Below, in pieces: positions 9,156 through 18,081 of a DNA stretch of 64,000 bases (the first letter of the stretch is position 1; each line of letters begins with the position of its first letter). Both the position numbers and the translations under genes were made by a program. Source of the DNA: Achromobacter ruhlandii (lineage in GTDB: Bacteria > Pseudomonadota > Gammaproteobacteria > Burkholderiales > Burkholderiaceae_B); contig NZ_CADIJL010000015.1 in assembly GCF_902859695.1 (NCBI RefSeq), forward strand, positions 1 through 64,000. Direction: 5' to 3'. Under the pieces are notes generated by a model. It was given only the letters and a program-made list of their open reading frames with translations, was not told where the DNA came from and searched no databases.

Positions 9156-9893
9156 CTACGTCGCCTCGGACACGTCGACCTGCGCGGCGAACACGTAGCC
9201 TTCGCTGCGCACGGTCTTGATGTACATCGGCTCGCGCGCGTCCTCGCGCAGCCGCTGGCGCAGTCGGCTGACCAGCAGGTCGATCGAGCGGCCGAAGAAA
9301 TCGGCGTCGCGGCCCTGCGTCAGGTTCAGCAGCTGGTCGCGGTTCAGCACCCGCTGCGGGTGGTCCAGGAACACGCGCAGCAGCCGGTACTCGGCGCCGC
9401 TGAGCGACACGATGGTGCCTTCGGCGTCGACCAGGTGGCGCGCGGTCGTGTCCAGCGTCCAGTCGCCGAAACGCACGGCGCGGCCCGGCTCGGTGACCTG
9501 GAAGTTGGGCGGCAGCATGCGGGTGCGGCGCAGGATCGCCTTGATCCGCGCCAGCAGCTCGCGCGCCACGAACGGCTTGACCAGGTAGTCGTCGGCGCCC
9601 ATCTCCAGTCCCAGCACGCGGTCCATGTCCTCGTCGCGCGCGGTCAGCAGCAGGATCGGGGTGCGCCGGTGCTTGCCGGCGCGCAGTTCGCGGCACAGCA
9701 CCAGGCCGTCGTCGCCGGGCATCATGATGTCCAGCACGATCAGGTCGACGGTCAGCGTTTCGAGCAGCGTGCGCATCTGCCGGCCGTCGGCGGCCAGGGT
9801 GACATTCAGGCCGTTCTTCTTGAGGAAGTTGCCGGCCAGTTCGCGGATTTCGCGGTCGTCGTCGACGATCAGGATGTGGTCTGGATTGTCCAT
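9156..9893 (-). CDS. OmpR-family response regulator
   Basis: 245 residues. The receiver has the acidic pair at Asp11-13, phospho-acceptor Asp55 (LIVLDIMMPGDDG) and lysine in YLVKPF. The C-terminal winged helix (VSLSGAEYRLLRVFLDHPQR, SRLRQRL and a final YVF) is of the OmpR type. It is the cognate partner of the adjoining kinase. The tiny signal-peptide ORF ends 8 bp upstream, so the likely order of the operon is small protein, regulator, kinase. Confidence 0.93.
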   Translation of the reverse strand: MDNPDHILIVDDDREIRELAGNFLKKNGLNVTLAADGRQMRTLLETLTVDLIVLDIMMPGDDGLVLCRELRAGKHRRTPILLLTARDEDMDRVLGLEMGADDYLVKPFVARELLARIKAILRRTRMLPPNFQVTEPGRAVRFGDWTLDTTARHLVDAEGTIVSLSGAEYRLLRVFLDHPQRVLNRDQLLNLTQGRDADFFGRSIDLLVSRLRQRLREDAREPMYIKTVRSEGYVFAAQVDVSEAT

Positions 9894-9901
9894 GGCGCAT
9901 T

Positions 9902-10063
9902 CTACTCAGCGGGCTGCGCGCGGCGGCGCGCCTGGCTTTTGACGATCAGCTGGCAGGGGCCGGGCTGGACGGCTTCGGCGCCCAGGCCGCCGGCCAGCAG
10001 CGCCAGCACGGCCAGCAGGCGCCGCCAGGAAGGGCGGGGGCGGGGAAGGGGAACGGTGTTCAT
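9902..10063 (-). CDS. Small exported protein (53 aa) heading the two-component operon
   Basis: ATG complementary to 10061-10063, stop at 9902-9904. The N-terminus has basic residues (RPRPSWRR), then the hydrophobic core LLAVLALLAGGLGAEA, a good Sec signal peptide with cleavage near residue 29-31. That would leave a mature peptide of only about 22 residues with one Cys (PGPCQLIVK) and a basic end. It ends 8 bp before the response-regulator start on the same strand. I do not recognise the family. It could be a periplasmic accessory or ligand of the kinase, or a leader-like peptide. It is too short for most gene finders. Confidence 0.5.
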   Translation of the reverse strand: MNTVPLPRPRPSWRRLLAVLALLAGGLGAEAVQPGPCQLIVKSQARRRAQPAE

Positions 10064-10245
10064 GCGCGGGCTCCGGCAACGGGTGTCCGGCAGGTTATAG
10101 CGCCGCTCGCGCCGCCAAGTGTGTCGTAGTGTATGCGGGGCCGGACACGATACAAAAGCCGGGTAAAAACCCGCTTTCCGGGCACAGGACGGATACCCGG
10201 CGCGCGTCCAATGCGGTCATCGAGACACAAACGGACCGCCGCGCC

Positions 10246-10938
10246 ATGACCACCTTCATCGACACCCCCCTTGCCCTGGCCGCCGGCATGCTGACGGTGG
10301 CCTCGCCCTGCGTGCTGCCGCTGCTGCCCATCCTGCTGGGCAGCGCGGTCGAGCGCGGCGGCCGGCTGCGTCCCCTGTTCATTGTGCTGGGCTTCGTGGC
10401 GGCGTTTTCCGGGCTGGGCATCGCGCTCAGCCTGTTGTCGGGCGCGGTCGAGTCGGCCCACGAGGCGGTGCGTTTGGTGTCGGTGGCGGCGCTGGCGCTG
10501 TTCGGCCTGGCGCGCATCTGGCCGCGGCCCTACGACTGGCTCGCGGCGCGCTTGAGCGGTCCGCTGCAAGGCGTGATCGGCCTGGGCGACAAAGGCGGTT
10601 CGGGCAATGCCGGCGGCTTCCTGCTGGGCATGTCGCTGGGCGCCGTCTGGACCCCCTGTGCCGGCCCGGTGCTGGCCTCGATCCTGATCCTGGCCGCGCG
10701 CGCCGACAACCTGGCCCATTCCAGCCTGCTGCTGCTCGTCTACGGGCTGGGCGCGGGCATCCCGATGCTGGCCATCGCCTACGGCGGCGGCTTTGCCGCG
10801 CGCCGGGTCGGCGCCATCGCCCGCCACGCCGTGCGCCTGCAGCGCGCCTTCGGCGTGCTGCTGGTGGCTTCGGCCGTCGCCATCCATTTCCAGTACGACG
10901 TGCTGGCCTATGCCTGGATCAGCCGCCTGTTTTCCTGA
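10246..10938 (+). CDS. CcdA/DsbD-beta-like thiol-electron transport membrane protein
   Basis: 230 residues with about six membrane helices. It has the two diagnostic cysteine motifs: SPCVLPLLPILLG near residue 20 and TPCAGPVLASILILA near 145. These form the membrane disulfide pair that passes electrons from cytoplasmic thioredoxin to periplasmic partners in cytochrome c maturation or oxidoreductase recycling. A periplasmic thioredoxin-like gene lies 169 bp downstream on the same strand. Together they match the two halves of the fused DipZ protein. The ATG at 10246 starts at the first membrane helix; upstream in-frame codons are less likely. Confidence 0.85.
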   Translation: MTTFIDTPLALAAGMLTVASPCVLPLLPILLGSAVERGGRLRPLFIVLGFVAAFSGLGIALSLLSGAVESAHEAVRLVSVAALALFGLARIWPRPYDWLAARLSGPLQGVIGLGDKGGSGNAGGFLLGMSLGAVWTPCAGPVLASILILAARADNLAHSSLLLLVYGLGAGIPMLAIAYGGGFAARRVGAIARHAVRLQRAFGVLLVASAVAIHFQYDVLAYAWISRLFS

Positions 10939-10982
10939 GCCGTCGTTCCCACCCGGGCTTGCCTGACCGGCCTTGCCTGACT

Positions 10983-11083
10983 CGCTTTTCCGTAACCGCC
11001 TTTCCGTAACCGCCTTTCCGCTACCGCCTTTCCGTAACCGCTTTCCGTAACCGCTTTCCGTAACCGCTTTCCGTGACCCGCTT
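10983..11083. repeat. Intergenic tandem array, 13/14-bp unit
   Basis: About seven tandem copies of CCGTAACCGCCTTT or its 13-bp version CCGTAACCGCTTT fill most of the spacer between the CcdA-like and thioredoxin genes. Copies near the ends are degenerate. There is no reading frame or stem of note. Such arrays mutate in copy number and could alter spacing or mRNA between the two genes. Confidence 0.85.
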
Positions 11084-11107
11084 ACACGCAACCTGAAGGA
11101 GCGCACC

Positions 11108-11653
11108 ATGCCATCCATCCGTCTGCCGGCCCGCCGGGCCCTCATCTCCGCCAAACTGGTCCTGGCCGGCCTGCTGGTCGGCGCCGCCGCGCACGCCGCC
11201 GCGCCCGCGCCGGCGCCCGCGCCGGAATTCACCGGCATCCAGACCTGGCTCAACAGCGAGCCGCTGACCCTGGCCGGCCTGCGCGGCAAGGTCGTGTTGG
11301 TCGATTTCTGGACCTACACCTGCATCAATTGCATCAATACCCTGCCGTACGTGAAGCAGTGGAACCAGAAGTACAAGGACCAGGGCCTGGTCGTGGTCGG
11401 CGTGCACACGCCGGAATTCCCGTTCGAGCGCACCACCCGGAACGTGGCGGACGCCATCAAGCGTTTCGGCATCGAATATCCGGTGGCGCAGGACAACCAG
11501 TACAAGACCTGGGACGCCTACCGCAACCAGTACTGGCCCGCGTTCTACCTGATCGACAAGGGCGGCAACATCGTCTACCGCCACTTCGGCGAGGGGCGCT
11601 ATGCCGAGACCGAGGCCGAGATCCAGCGGCTGCTGGCCCAGCCCCAGTCTTGA
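11108..11653 (+). CDS. Exported thioredoxin-fold protein (DipZ/TlpA-like)
   Basis: 181 residues. A Sec signal peptide with hydrophobic core LVLAGLLVGAAAHAAA (cleavage near residue 32) is followed by an Ala/Pro linker and a thioredoxin domain. The active site is WTYTCINCINTLPYV, so the redox pair is C-I-N-C. That motif is characteristic of DipZ C-terminal domains and TlpA-like disulfide reductases. It probably accepts electrons from the CcdA-like membrane protein just upstream. The start has CTGAAGGAGCGCACC before it, a strong ribosome-binding site. Confidence 0.88.
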   Translation: MPSIRLPARRALISAKLVLAGLLVGAAAHAAAPAPAPAPEFTGIQTWLNSEPLTLAGLRGKVVLVDFWTYTCINCINTLPYVKQWNQKYKDQGLVVVGVHTPEFPFERTTRNVADAIKRFGIEYPVAQDNQYKTWDAYRNQYWPAFYLIDKGGNIVYRHFGEGRYAETEAEIQRLLAQPQS

Positions 11654-11768
11654 CCCCTGTGCGCGGCGCCGCCATCGCGCGGGGCCGCCGTCGCGACGGA
11701 GCGCCGCTGGGTACGCCAGAGGGCGGGCGAGGGCACGCGGGAGCGGCGCGCGGCGCCGCCGCGCGCTG

Positions 11769-13031
11769 TCAGCCGCCGGCCAGCGCCAGCATCAGCAGCG
11801 CGCCCAACAGCGCCGGCGGCATCACCCACGCGCCCAGCTTGAGAAAGCGCAGCGCGCCGACGTGCTGGCCCTCGCGCCGCACGGCGATCAGCCACAGCAG
11901 CGTCGCCAGCGAACCGGTGATCGACAGGTTGGGGCCCAGGTCCACGCCGATCAGCAGCGCGCCGGCGGTCTGCGCCGGCAGGTCGGCGATCTGGCCGACC
12001 GAGCCGGCGATCAGCCCGGCCGGCAGGTTGTTGATGACATTGCTGGCCAATGCCGCCACGATGCCCGCGCCCCACAGCGCGCCGCCGGCCGAGTCGCCTG
12101 CCAGCCGCAGCAATGCCCGCGCCAGCGCGTCGATGGCGCCGCTGAGCGCCAGGCCCTCGACCAGCACGAACAGGCCGGCCACCATCGGCAGCACGCCCCA
12201 GGCCACGTGGCGCAGCACCGGCAGCGGACTGAGCCGCTGCTTCAGGTGGATCAGGCCGGCGGTGGCCAGCCCGGCGATGAAGGTCGGCAGGCCCAGGTCG
12301 GCGTGCAGCGCCGAGGCCAGCATCAGCACCGCCGCCGTCAGCAGGATGCCGATGCCGGTCAGGCGCGCGCCCGCGGCCAGCGGTTGCGGCACGATGTCGG
12401 TGCGCAGCGGCTGGCGCAGCGCCTCGCGCTGGCTGAAGCGCAGGGCCAGATAGGTCAGGCCGATGGCCGCCAGCGACGGCAGCGTGAAGCGTTGCAGCCA
12501 GTCCAGCAGCGGCGGCATCTGGCTGCCGTACACCACCAGGTTGGCGGGGTTGGAGATCGGCAGCACGAAGCTGGCGGCGTTGGCGATGAATGCGCAGATG
12601 AACAGGTAGGGCAGCGGCCGCGCGCCGGCGGCCCGCGCCGCGGCGTACACCGCCGGTGTCAGCACCACGGCGGTGGCGTCGTTCGACAGGAAGACGGTGA
12701 CCAGGATACCCACCAGGAACACCAGGTCGAACAGCCGCCGCGCCGACCCGCGCGCATGGCGCGCCGCCACCATCGCCAGCCAGTCGAACAGCCCCTGCTG
12801 GCGCGCCAGCTCGGCCAGCACCATCATGCCGATCAGGAACAGGTACACGTCCAGCCCCTTGCCGACCGCGCCCAGCGCCGCCTGCCACGGGATCAGCCCG
12901 GTCGCCGTCAGCAGCAGCGCGGCGCCGCCGGCCCAGACGTATTCGGGCAGCTTCCACGGGCGCAGCAGGATGCCGACGATCGCCAGGGCGGAAATGCCCC
13001 AGAGGGCGAGGGAGGGAGCGGGAAAGGACAT
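11769..13031 (-). CDS. ArsB/SLC13-type ion transporter, probable arsenite efflux carrier
   Basis: 420 residues with about 10-12 membrane helices. The motifs FLSNDATAVVLTP and NAASFVLPISNPANLVV, mirrored by NVINNLPAGLIAGS and GVDLGPNLSITGSLATLLWL, are the duplicated signature of ArsB-like carriers. In ArsB this protein exports arsenite or antimonite, with or without an ATPase. There is no arsR, arsC or arsA nearby, so the arsenite role is inferred from sequence alone and another anion is possible. It is convergent with the thioredoxin gene. Confidence 0.8.
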   Translation of the reverse strand: MSFPAPSLALWGISALAIVGILLRPWKLPEYVWAGGAALLLTATGLIPWQAALGAVGKGLDVYLFLIGMMVLAELARQQGLFDWLAMVAARHARGSARRLFDLVFLVGILVTVFLSNDATAVVLTPAVYAAARAAGARPLPYLFICAFIANAASFVLPISNPANLVVYGSQMPPLLDWLQRFTLPSLAAIGLTYLALRFSQREALRQPLRTDIVPQPLAAGARLTGIGILLTAAVLMLASALHADLGLPTFIAGLATAGLIHLKQRLSPLPVLRHVAWGVLPMVAGLFVLVEGLALSGAIDALARALLRLAGDSAGGALWGAGIVAALASNVINNLPAGLIAGSVGQIADLPAQTAGALLIGVDLGPNLSITGSLATLLWLIAVRREGQHVGALRFLKLGAWVMPPALLGALLMLALAGG

Positions 13032-13153
13032 GGGCGGCGACGGCGAGAATCCAGGGCGGCAAGCATTATCGCCGGTTCGGCGCGCCGCGGGCCCGGCAGG
13101 GCGAGCCGTCAGGCGCCCGTGCCGCCGCCTTCCGGGCGACCGGTTCGACGCGC

Positions 13154-14494
13154 CTACTGGATCTGCAAGGTATACATCGCCCGGCCGCGCACCAGCGTCA
13201 GCAGCAGCGGCTGCCCCGGCGCGGCGCCGGCCAGCAGGCCGCGCAGGTCGGCCAGCCGGCTGACCGGGCGCTGGTTGACGCCGATGATGACGTCGCCGCG
13301 CTGCATCCGCGCCGCCACCGCGCCGCGCTCGGGATAGGTGGCGCTGACCGCCACGCCATCGTTGCCCTTCAGGCGCTGTTCGCGGCCGATCTCGGCGAAT
13401 TCCACGCCGTTCAGGCGCGCATCCAGCGAACCGCCGTGCAGCCGCTCGTTCTTCTCGGGTTCGATGCGCAGCGTCACCTCCGAGCGCTGGCCGCCGCGCG
13501 ACAGCGTCAGCCGCACCTGCTTGCCCACCGGCAGCAGGCCCTCGGCGTTGCGCAGTTGCGCGCTGCTGCCGATCGGCTTGCCATCCAGCGCCACGATCAG
13601 GTCGCGCGCCTGCACCCCCGCCTGTTGCGCCGGCGAGCCGTCCGCCACGCGCGCCACCACCACCCCCGTGGCGTTGGGCGCCATGCCCAGCTGGCGCGCG
13701 TTGCGCGGCGTGACGTCGATGGTGTCCAGTCCCAGGCCGCCGCGTTGCACCTGGCCGTGCTGCAGCAGCTGGCGCATGACCTCGCCCGCCAAGTTCGACG
13801 GAATCGCGAAACCGATGCCGACGTTGCCGCCCGAGGGCGTGTAGATCATGGTGTTGATGCCGACCAGCTCGCCGTTCAGGTTGACCAGCGCGCCGCCCGA
13901 GTTGCCCGGATTGATGGAGGCGTCGGTCTGGATGAAGTTCTGGTAGCCGGCCGCGCGCAGGCTGGAACGCTCCAGCGCCGACACAATGCCCGACGAGGCC
14001 GATTGCCCCAGGCCGTAGGGGTCGCCGATGGCGACCACGAAATCGCCCACCCGCAAGTCGCTGGAATCGGACAGGGTCAGGGCCTGCAGCCGGTCGGGCG
14101 GAATGCGCAGCACCGCCAGGTCGGTGTCCGGATCGCTGCCGACCACCGTCGCGGTGAAGCTGCGGCCGTCCTGCAGCGACACGCGGATGGAGGTGGCGCC
14201 GCGCACCACATGGTGATTGGTCAGGATGTTGCCCTGGGCCGCGTCGACGATCACGCCCGAGCCGATGCTCTGGCGTCCGCCGGCGCGGGCCGGGCCGAAG
14301 GCGGGCGCCTGCCCGCCGTCGCCCTGGGCGGAAATGTTGACCACCGCCGGCGTCACGCGTTCGAGCATCGGCGCCAGCGAGGGCAACGGCTGGCCGTCCA
14401 CGGCCATCGGCAACGCGGCCAGCGCGCGGCAGGGCAGGGCGGACGGGATTGCCAGGGAGGCGGCCAGGGCCGCGGCGGACAGGATTCGGTTCAT
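13154..14494 (-). CDS. DegQ/DegP-like periplasmic serine protease with two PDZ domains
   Basis: 446 residues from the ATG at 14494. A signal peptide (SAAALAASLAIPSALP) is followed by a trypsin-like domain with catalytic His in ILTNHHVVRG, Asp in PDTDLAVLR and Ser in NPGNSGGALVN. Two PDZ domains follow, with GDVIIGVNQRPVS in the second. It would act in the periplasm as protease or chaperone for misfolded envelope proteins. Length matches DegQ (about 455) rather than DegS. The region before the ATG is C-rich and lacks a clear ribosome-binding site; upstream in-frame starts would only lengthen the N-terminus. Confidence 0.9.
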   Translation of the reverse strand: MNRILSAAALAASLAIPSALPCRALAALPMAVDGQPLPSLAPMLERVTPAVVNISAQGDGGQAPAFGPARAGGRQSIGSGVIVDAAQGNILTNHHVVRGATSIRVSLQDGRSFTATVVGSDPDTDLAVLRIPPDRLQALTLSDSSDLRVGDFVVAIGDPYGLGQSASSGIVSALERSSLRAAGYQNFIQTDASINPGNSGGALVNLNGELVGINTMIYTPSGGNVGIGFAIPSNLAGEVMRQLLQHGQVQRGGLGLDTIDVTPRNARQLGMAPNATGVVVARVADGSPAQQAGVQARDLIVALDGKPIGSSAQLRNAEGLLPVGKQVRLTLSRGGQRSEVTLRIEPEKNERLHGGSLDARLNGVEFAEIGREQRLKGNDGVAVSATYPERGAVAARMQRGDVIIGVNQRPVSRLADLRGLLAGAAPGQPLLLTLVRGRAMYTLQIQ

Positions 14495-14602
14495 GGGGGG
14501 GCCTTGCTGAGTCTGCACGGCAGTATCGCCGCGCCCGGCGTCGGCCATATGACCGATCAAGCCCCTTTCCGGCGGCGTGTTCCGCCGCCGCGCCCGGCGC
14601 GC

Positions 14603-16198
14603 CTAGAAACCGACCGCCTGACCGTCGCGGCGGGAATCGGACGCCGCCACATAGCCGCCCTGGGGCAGCCGGCGGATCAGTTGCGCCGAACCGAACTCCA
14701 GGCTGTCGACCGGCGCCACCGCCACGTTGTGGCCGCGCTGGCGCAGCGCGTCGACCACGTCGGCGGGCAGGTGCGATTCGACGTTCACCACCGGACCCTT
14801 TTCCACGCGGAAACGCGGCGCGTCGCTCATGGCCTGGGGATTCTGGCCGAAAGCCGCCAGCCGCGTCATCATCTGCAGGTGACCCTGCGCCTGCATCGAG
14901 CCGCCCATCACGCCGAACGACATCACCGGCTCGCCGCCGCGGGTGACGAAGGCCGGGATGATGGTGTGCATCGGCTTCTTGCGCGGCGCCACCTGATTGA
15001 CGTGGCCGGGCGTCAGCACGAAGTTCAGGCCGCGGTTGTGCAGGCTGATGCCGGTGCCCGGCACCACCACGCCCGAACCGAAGCCGTGGTAGTTGGACTG
15101 GATGAACGACACCATGGTGCCGGCCGCGTCGGCGGCGGTCAGGTAGACCGTGCCGCCGGTGGCGGGCGTGCCGGCCACCGGCACGGCGGCGCGATCCATC
15201 GAGATCAGCCGCGCGCGCTCGGCCAGGTAGGCCGGGTCGAGCAGGGCGCGGGCGTCGGTGCGCATGTGGCGCGGATCGGCCACGTGGTGATGCAGGTCGG
15301 CGAAGGCCAGCTTCATGGCCTCGATGCTGACGTGGTAGTAATCGGCGCTGTCGCGGCCCATCGATTCCAGGTCGAACTGCTCCAGCATGCCCAGCGCCAT
15401 CAGCGCCGAGATGCCCTGGCCGCTGGGCGGGATTTCATGCAGCTGGTAGCCGCGGAACGATTGCGAGATCGGCTCGACCCACTCGGGGCGATGCTGGTCC
15501 AGGTCGGCCGCGCTCAGCGCGCCGCCGGTGCGGGCGGCGAAATCGGCGATCCTGTTGGCCAGCGCGCCGCGGTAGAAGCTGTCGCCGCCGCTCTCGGCGA
15601 TCTCGCGCAGGGTGCGCGCCTGGTCCGGAAAGCGCCACCATTCACCCGCCTGCGGCGCGCGGCCTTGCGGCAGGAAGGCCTGCGCGAAGCCCGGCTCCTG
15701 CGCCAGCTTGGACGCCTGGTTGGCCCATTGGCGCGCGATCGTCGGGCTGACCGCGAAGCCGTTCTCGGCGTAGGCGATGGCGGGCTCGAACAACTGCGCG
15801 AACGGCAGCTTGCCGAAGCGGTCCGACAGCGCCTTCCAGCCCGCCACCTGGCCGGGCACGGTGACCGTGCCCCAGCCGGTGCCCGGCATCGCCTCGCGGC
15901 CGGCGAAGTACGCCGGCGTCCACGCCGCCGGCGAGCAGCCGCTGGAGTTCAGGCCATGCAGTCTTCCTTCGTGCCACACCAGCGCGAACATGTCGCCGCC
16001 GATGCCGTTCATCACGGGCTCGACCACGGTCAGCGCGATGGCGGTGGCGATGGCGCTGTCCACGGCGTTGCCGCCGGCCAGCAGCATGCGCAGCCCGGCC
16101 TGCGCCGCCAGCGGCTGGCTGGTCGCGACCGCGTTGGCGGCCAGCACCGGCATTTTTCGGGAAGCGTACGGAAAAGACCAATCGAAGGAAGAAGACAT
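14603..16198 (-). CDS. Gamma-glutamyltransferase-family protein
   Basis: 531 residues. It is an Ntn-hydrolase expected to self-cleave before the Thr in TGGTVYLTAADAAGTMVSF, which becomes the nucleophile of the small subunit. The large-subunit core GIGGDMFALVWHEG and substrate-loop sequences such as NVESHLP and GVMGGSMQAQGH agree with the YwrD/GgtA-like group. There is no signal peptide, so it is probably cytoplasmic. It begins 25 bp after the Bug-type binding protein and likely shares its transcript, which suggests uptake and hydrolysis of a gamma-glutamyl compound. The substrate is unproven. Confidence 0.88.
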   Translation of the reverse strand: MSSSFDWSFPYASRKMPVLAANAVATSQPLAAQAGLRMLLAGGNAVDSAIATAIALTVVEPVMNGIGGDMFALVWHEGRLHGLNSSGCSPAAWTPAYFAGREAMPGTGWGTVTVPGQVAGWKALSDRFGKLPFAQLFEPAIAYAENGFAVSPTIARQWANQASKLAQEPGFAQAFLPQGRAPQAGEWWRFPDQARTLREIAESGGDSFYRGALANRIADFAARTGGALSAADLDQHRPEWVEPISQSFRGYQLHEIPPSGQGISALMALGMLEQFDLESMGRDSADYYHVSIEAMKLAFADLHHHVADPRHMRTDARALLDPAYLAERARLISMDRAAVPVAGTPATGGTVYLTAADAAGTMVSFIQSNYHGFGSGVVVPGTGISLHNRGLNFVLTPGHVNQVAPRKKPMHTIIPAFVTRGGEPVMSFGVMGGSMQAQGHLQMMTRLAAFGQNPQAMSDAPRFRVEKGPVVNVESHLPADVVDALRQRGHNVAVAPVDSLEFGSAQLIRRLPQGGYVAASDSRRDGQAVGF

Positions 16199-16223
16199 GG
16201 TGGCGTGGAGACTCTGTGGAAAA

Positions 16224-17198
16224 TTACTGCGGGGTGATGCCGGCCTGGTCGATCAGCTGCTTGGTGCGCGGAATCTCGGCCTTGATGAAGGCGGCGAATT
16301 CCTCGCGGCTGCCGCCGCGCGGCTCGGCGCCGGCTTCGGCCAGCTTACCGCGCAAGGCGGGATCGGCCAGCACCTTGTTGACGGCGCGGTTGAGCTTGTC
16401 CAGGATCGGCGCGGGCGTGCCTTCCGGCGCCACCAGCCCGTACCAGGGGGCGATGTCGTAGCCGGCATAGCCCTGCTCGGCGATGGTGGGGATGTCCGGC
16501 GCCAGCGACGAGCGCTGCGAATTGGACATGCCCAGCGCCAGCAGCGCGCCGCTCTTGACCTGCGGCAGGCCGGTCATGATGGTGTCGAAGTACATCGTCA
16601 CCTGGCCGCTCAGCAGCGCCGGAATGGCTTCGCCGGCGCCCTTGTAGGGCACGTGCAGGATGTCGATGCCGGCCACCGACTTGAGCATTTCGCCCGCCAT
16701 GTGCGAGGTGGTGCCGGTGCCGAACGAGGCGTAGGTCAGCTTGCCGGGGTTGGCGCGGGCGTACGCGATCATCTCGGGCAGGGTCTTGAACGGCTGCTGC
16801 GGATTGGCCAGCAGGATGTTGGGCGTGTACGCCACCATCGACACCAGCTCGAACTTGTCCGGATCGTAGGCCAGGCGCTTTTGCAGGAAGCGGTTGGTGA
16901 CGACGGCGGCCGGGCCGCCCATCAGCAGTGTGTAGCCATCGGGCGCCGAGCGCGCCACCGAGGCGCTGCCGATCGCGGCGGCGGCGCCCGGGCGGGCCTC
17001 CACCACGAAGGGCTGGCCCAGTTCGGTCGACAGCGCCGCGCCCAGCTGGCGCGAAATCAGGTCGGTGGCCGAACCAGCCTGGAACGGCACCACGATGCGC
17101 ACCGGATGCTGCGGCCAATCGGTGGCCTGGGCGCCGGCTTGCGCGGCGAAGGCCACGGCGGCGGCGCCCGCCAGGGCGCGGATGAGACGGAAAGGCAT
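16224..17198 (-). CDS. Bug-family (tripartite tricarboxylate transporter) periplasmic binding protein
   Basis: 324 residues. Signal peptide LIRALAGAAAVAFAAQAGAQ, then the Bug signature (WPQHPVRIVVPFQAGSATD, later FGTGTTSHMAGEMLKS and HVPYKGAGEAIPALLSGQV). Bug proteins bind carboxylates, amino acids or related small acids and are greatly expanded in Bordetella-type bacteria. No TctA/TctB membrane genes are adjacent, as is usual for orphan Bugs. The operon partner is the gamma-glutamyltransferase and the divergent gene a GntR/FCD regulator. The ATG at 17198 follows AAGGGGAATCC. Confidence 0.92.
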   Translation of the reverse strand: MPFRLIRALAGAAAVAFAAQAGAQATDWPQHPVRIVVPFQAGSATDLISRQLGAALSTELGQPFVVEARPGAAAAIGSASVARSAPDGYTLLMGGPAAVVTNRFLQKRLAYDPDKFELVSMVAYTPNILLANPQQPFKTLPEMIAYARANPGKLTYASFGTGTTSHMAGEMLKSVAGIDILHVPYKGAGEAIPALLSGQVTMYFDTIMTGLPQVKSGALLALGMSNSQRSSLAPDIPTIAEQGYAGYDIAPWYGLVAPEGTPAPILDKLNRAVNKVLADPALRGKLAEAGAEPRGGSREEFAAFIKAEIPRTKQLIDQAGITPQ

Positions 17199-17332
17199 GG
17201 ATTCCCCTTGAATGCGTTGTATCGATGGAGCGCCAGGCGGGTCTGTCGCCCGTTGCGGTCCCGGCGGACGCGCAAGGTCGGCGCGCCAGTCACGGATTTG
17301 ACGCGAGCGCCGGCGATCCGAATATAGGTATT

Positions 17333-17361
17333 TGCATCCATGGATCACTGGATCCAATTTG
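17333..17361. promoter_or_regulatory. Candidate GntR operator in the divergent bug-gntR spacer
   Basis: ATCCATGGAT (17336-17345) is a perfect 10-bp palindrome and is followed 5 bp on by GGATCC inside CTGGATCCAAT. The half-site TGGATC thus occurs twice in 20 bp in an AT-rich stretch between the divergent genes, which is where a FadR/FCD-type GntR protein would bind. Confidence 0.45.
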
Positions 17362-17414
17362 TGTTATTTTTGCGTTTATCTATCATGGCGGCTTTGAAAA
17401 CCCCGGGGACGAGA

Positions 17415-18071
17415 ATGCTGCAGTTTCAGAAGACAGCCGTCAGCGCCGAAGAAGAGGCCTACCAGCACCTGCAGCGCGAAATCCGGCTGGGCAACTACCC
17501 GCCCGGCCATCGCCTGGTGCCCGAGGTCATCGCCAGCGAGATCGGCACCAGCCGCATGCCGGTGCGCGGCGCGCTGCGCCGGCTCGCCTCCGAGGGCCTG
17601 GTCGAGATCCGCGCCAATCGCGGCGCCGTGGTGCGCGGCCTGAACCAGCAGGAAATGCGCGAAGTCTTCGAAATGCGCTCGGTGCTCGAAGGGCTGGCCG
17701 TGCGCAACGCCGTGCGTCACATGAGCGCCGAACACATCCGCCGCCTGGCCAACATGCTGGACCAGCTCGAACAGGGCTCCGGCGATTACCTGGACTGGAC
17801 CAGCGCCCATCGCGACTTCCACGAATACCTTTGCAGTTTCTGCCAGCAGCCGCGCCTGTTGCGGCAGATCTCCGAACTGCACTCGGTGGTCGAGCCCTAC
17901 ATGCGCCTGTGGGCCGCCCAGCCGGGACGCGTGCTGCGGGTGCGCGAATCGCACCAGGAACTGATCGACGCGCTGCTCACCGGCGACGCCGACCGCTGCG
18001 AGGCGGCGATGCGCCAGCACGTGCTGAACACAGTGCCGGCGTTGCAGGCCTTCCTCGAACGGGCAAACTGA
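17415..18071 (+). CDS. GntR-family regulator, FadR/FCD subfamily
   Basis: 218 residues from the ATG at 17415, chosen because GGGGACGAGA precedes it; in-frame ATGs at 17340 and 17385 lack such a site. Winged helix at about residues 10-75 (VIASEIGTSRMPVRGALRRL), then an all-helical FCD ligand domain with EMRSVLEGLAVRNA, HRDFHEYL and ESHQELIDALLTGD, whose histidines and acids usually hold a metal and carboxylate effector. Divergent from the Bug/gamma-glutamyltransferase operon, which it probably controls. Confidence 0.9.
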   Translation: MLQFQKTAVSAEEEAYQHLQREIRLGNYPPGHRLVPEVIASEIGTSRMPVRGALRRLASEGLVEIRANRGAVVRGLNQQEMREVFEMRSVLEGLAVRNAVRHMSAEHIRRLANMLDQLEQGSGDYLDWTSAHRDFHEYLCSFCQQPRLLRQISELHSVVEPYMRLWAAQPGRVLRVRESHQELIDALLTGDADRCEAAMRQHVLNTVPALQAFLERAN

Positions 18072-18081
18072 GGTCCGGCGG

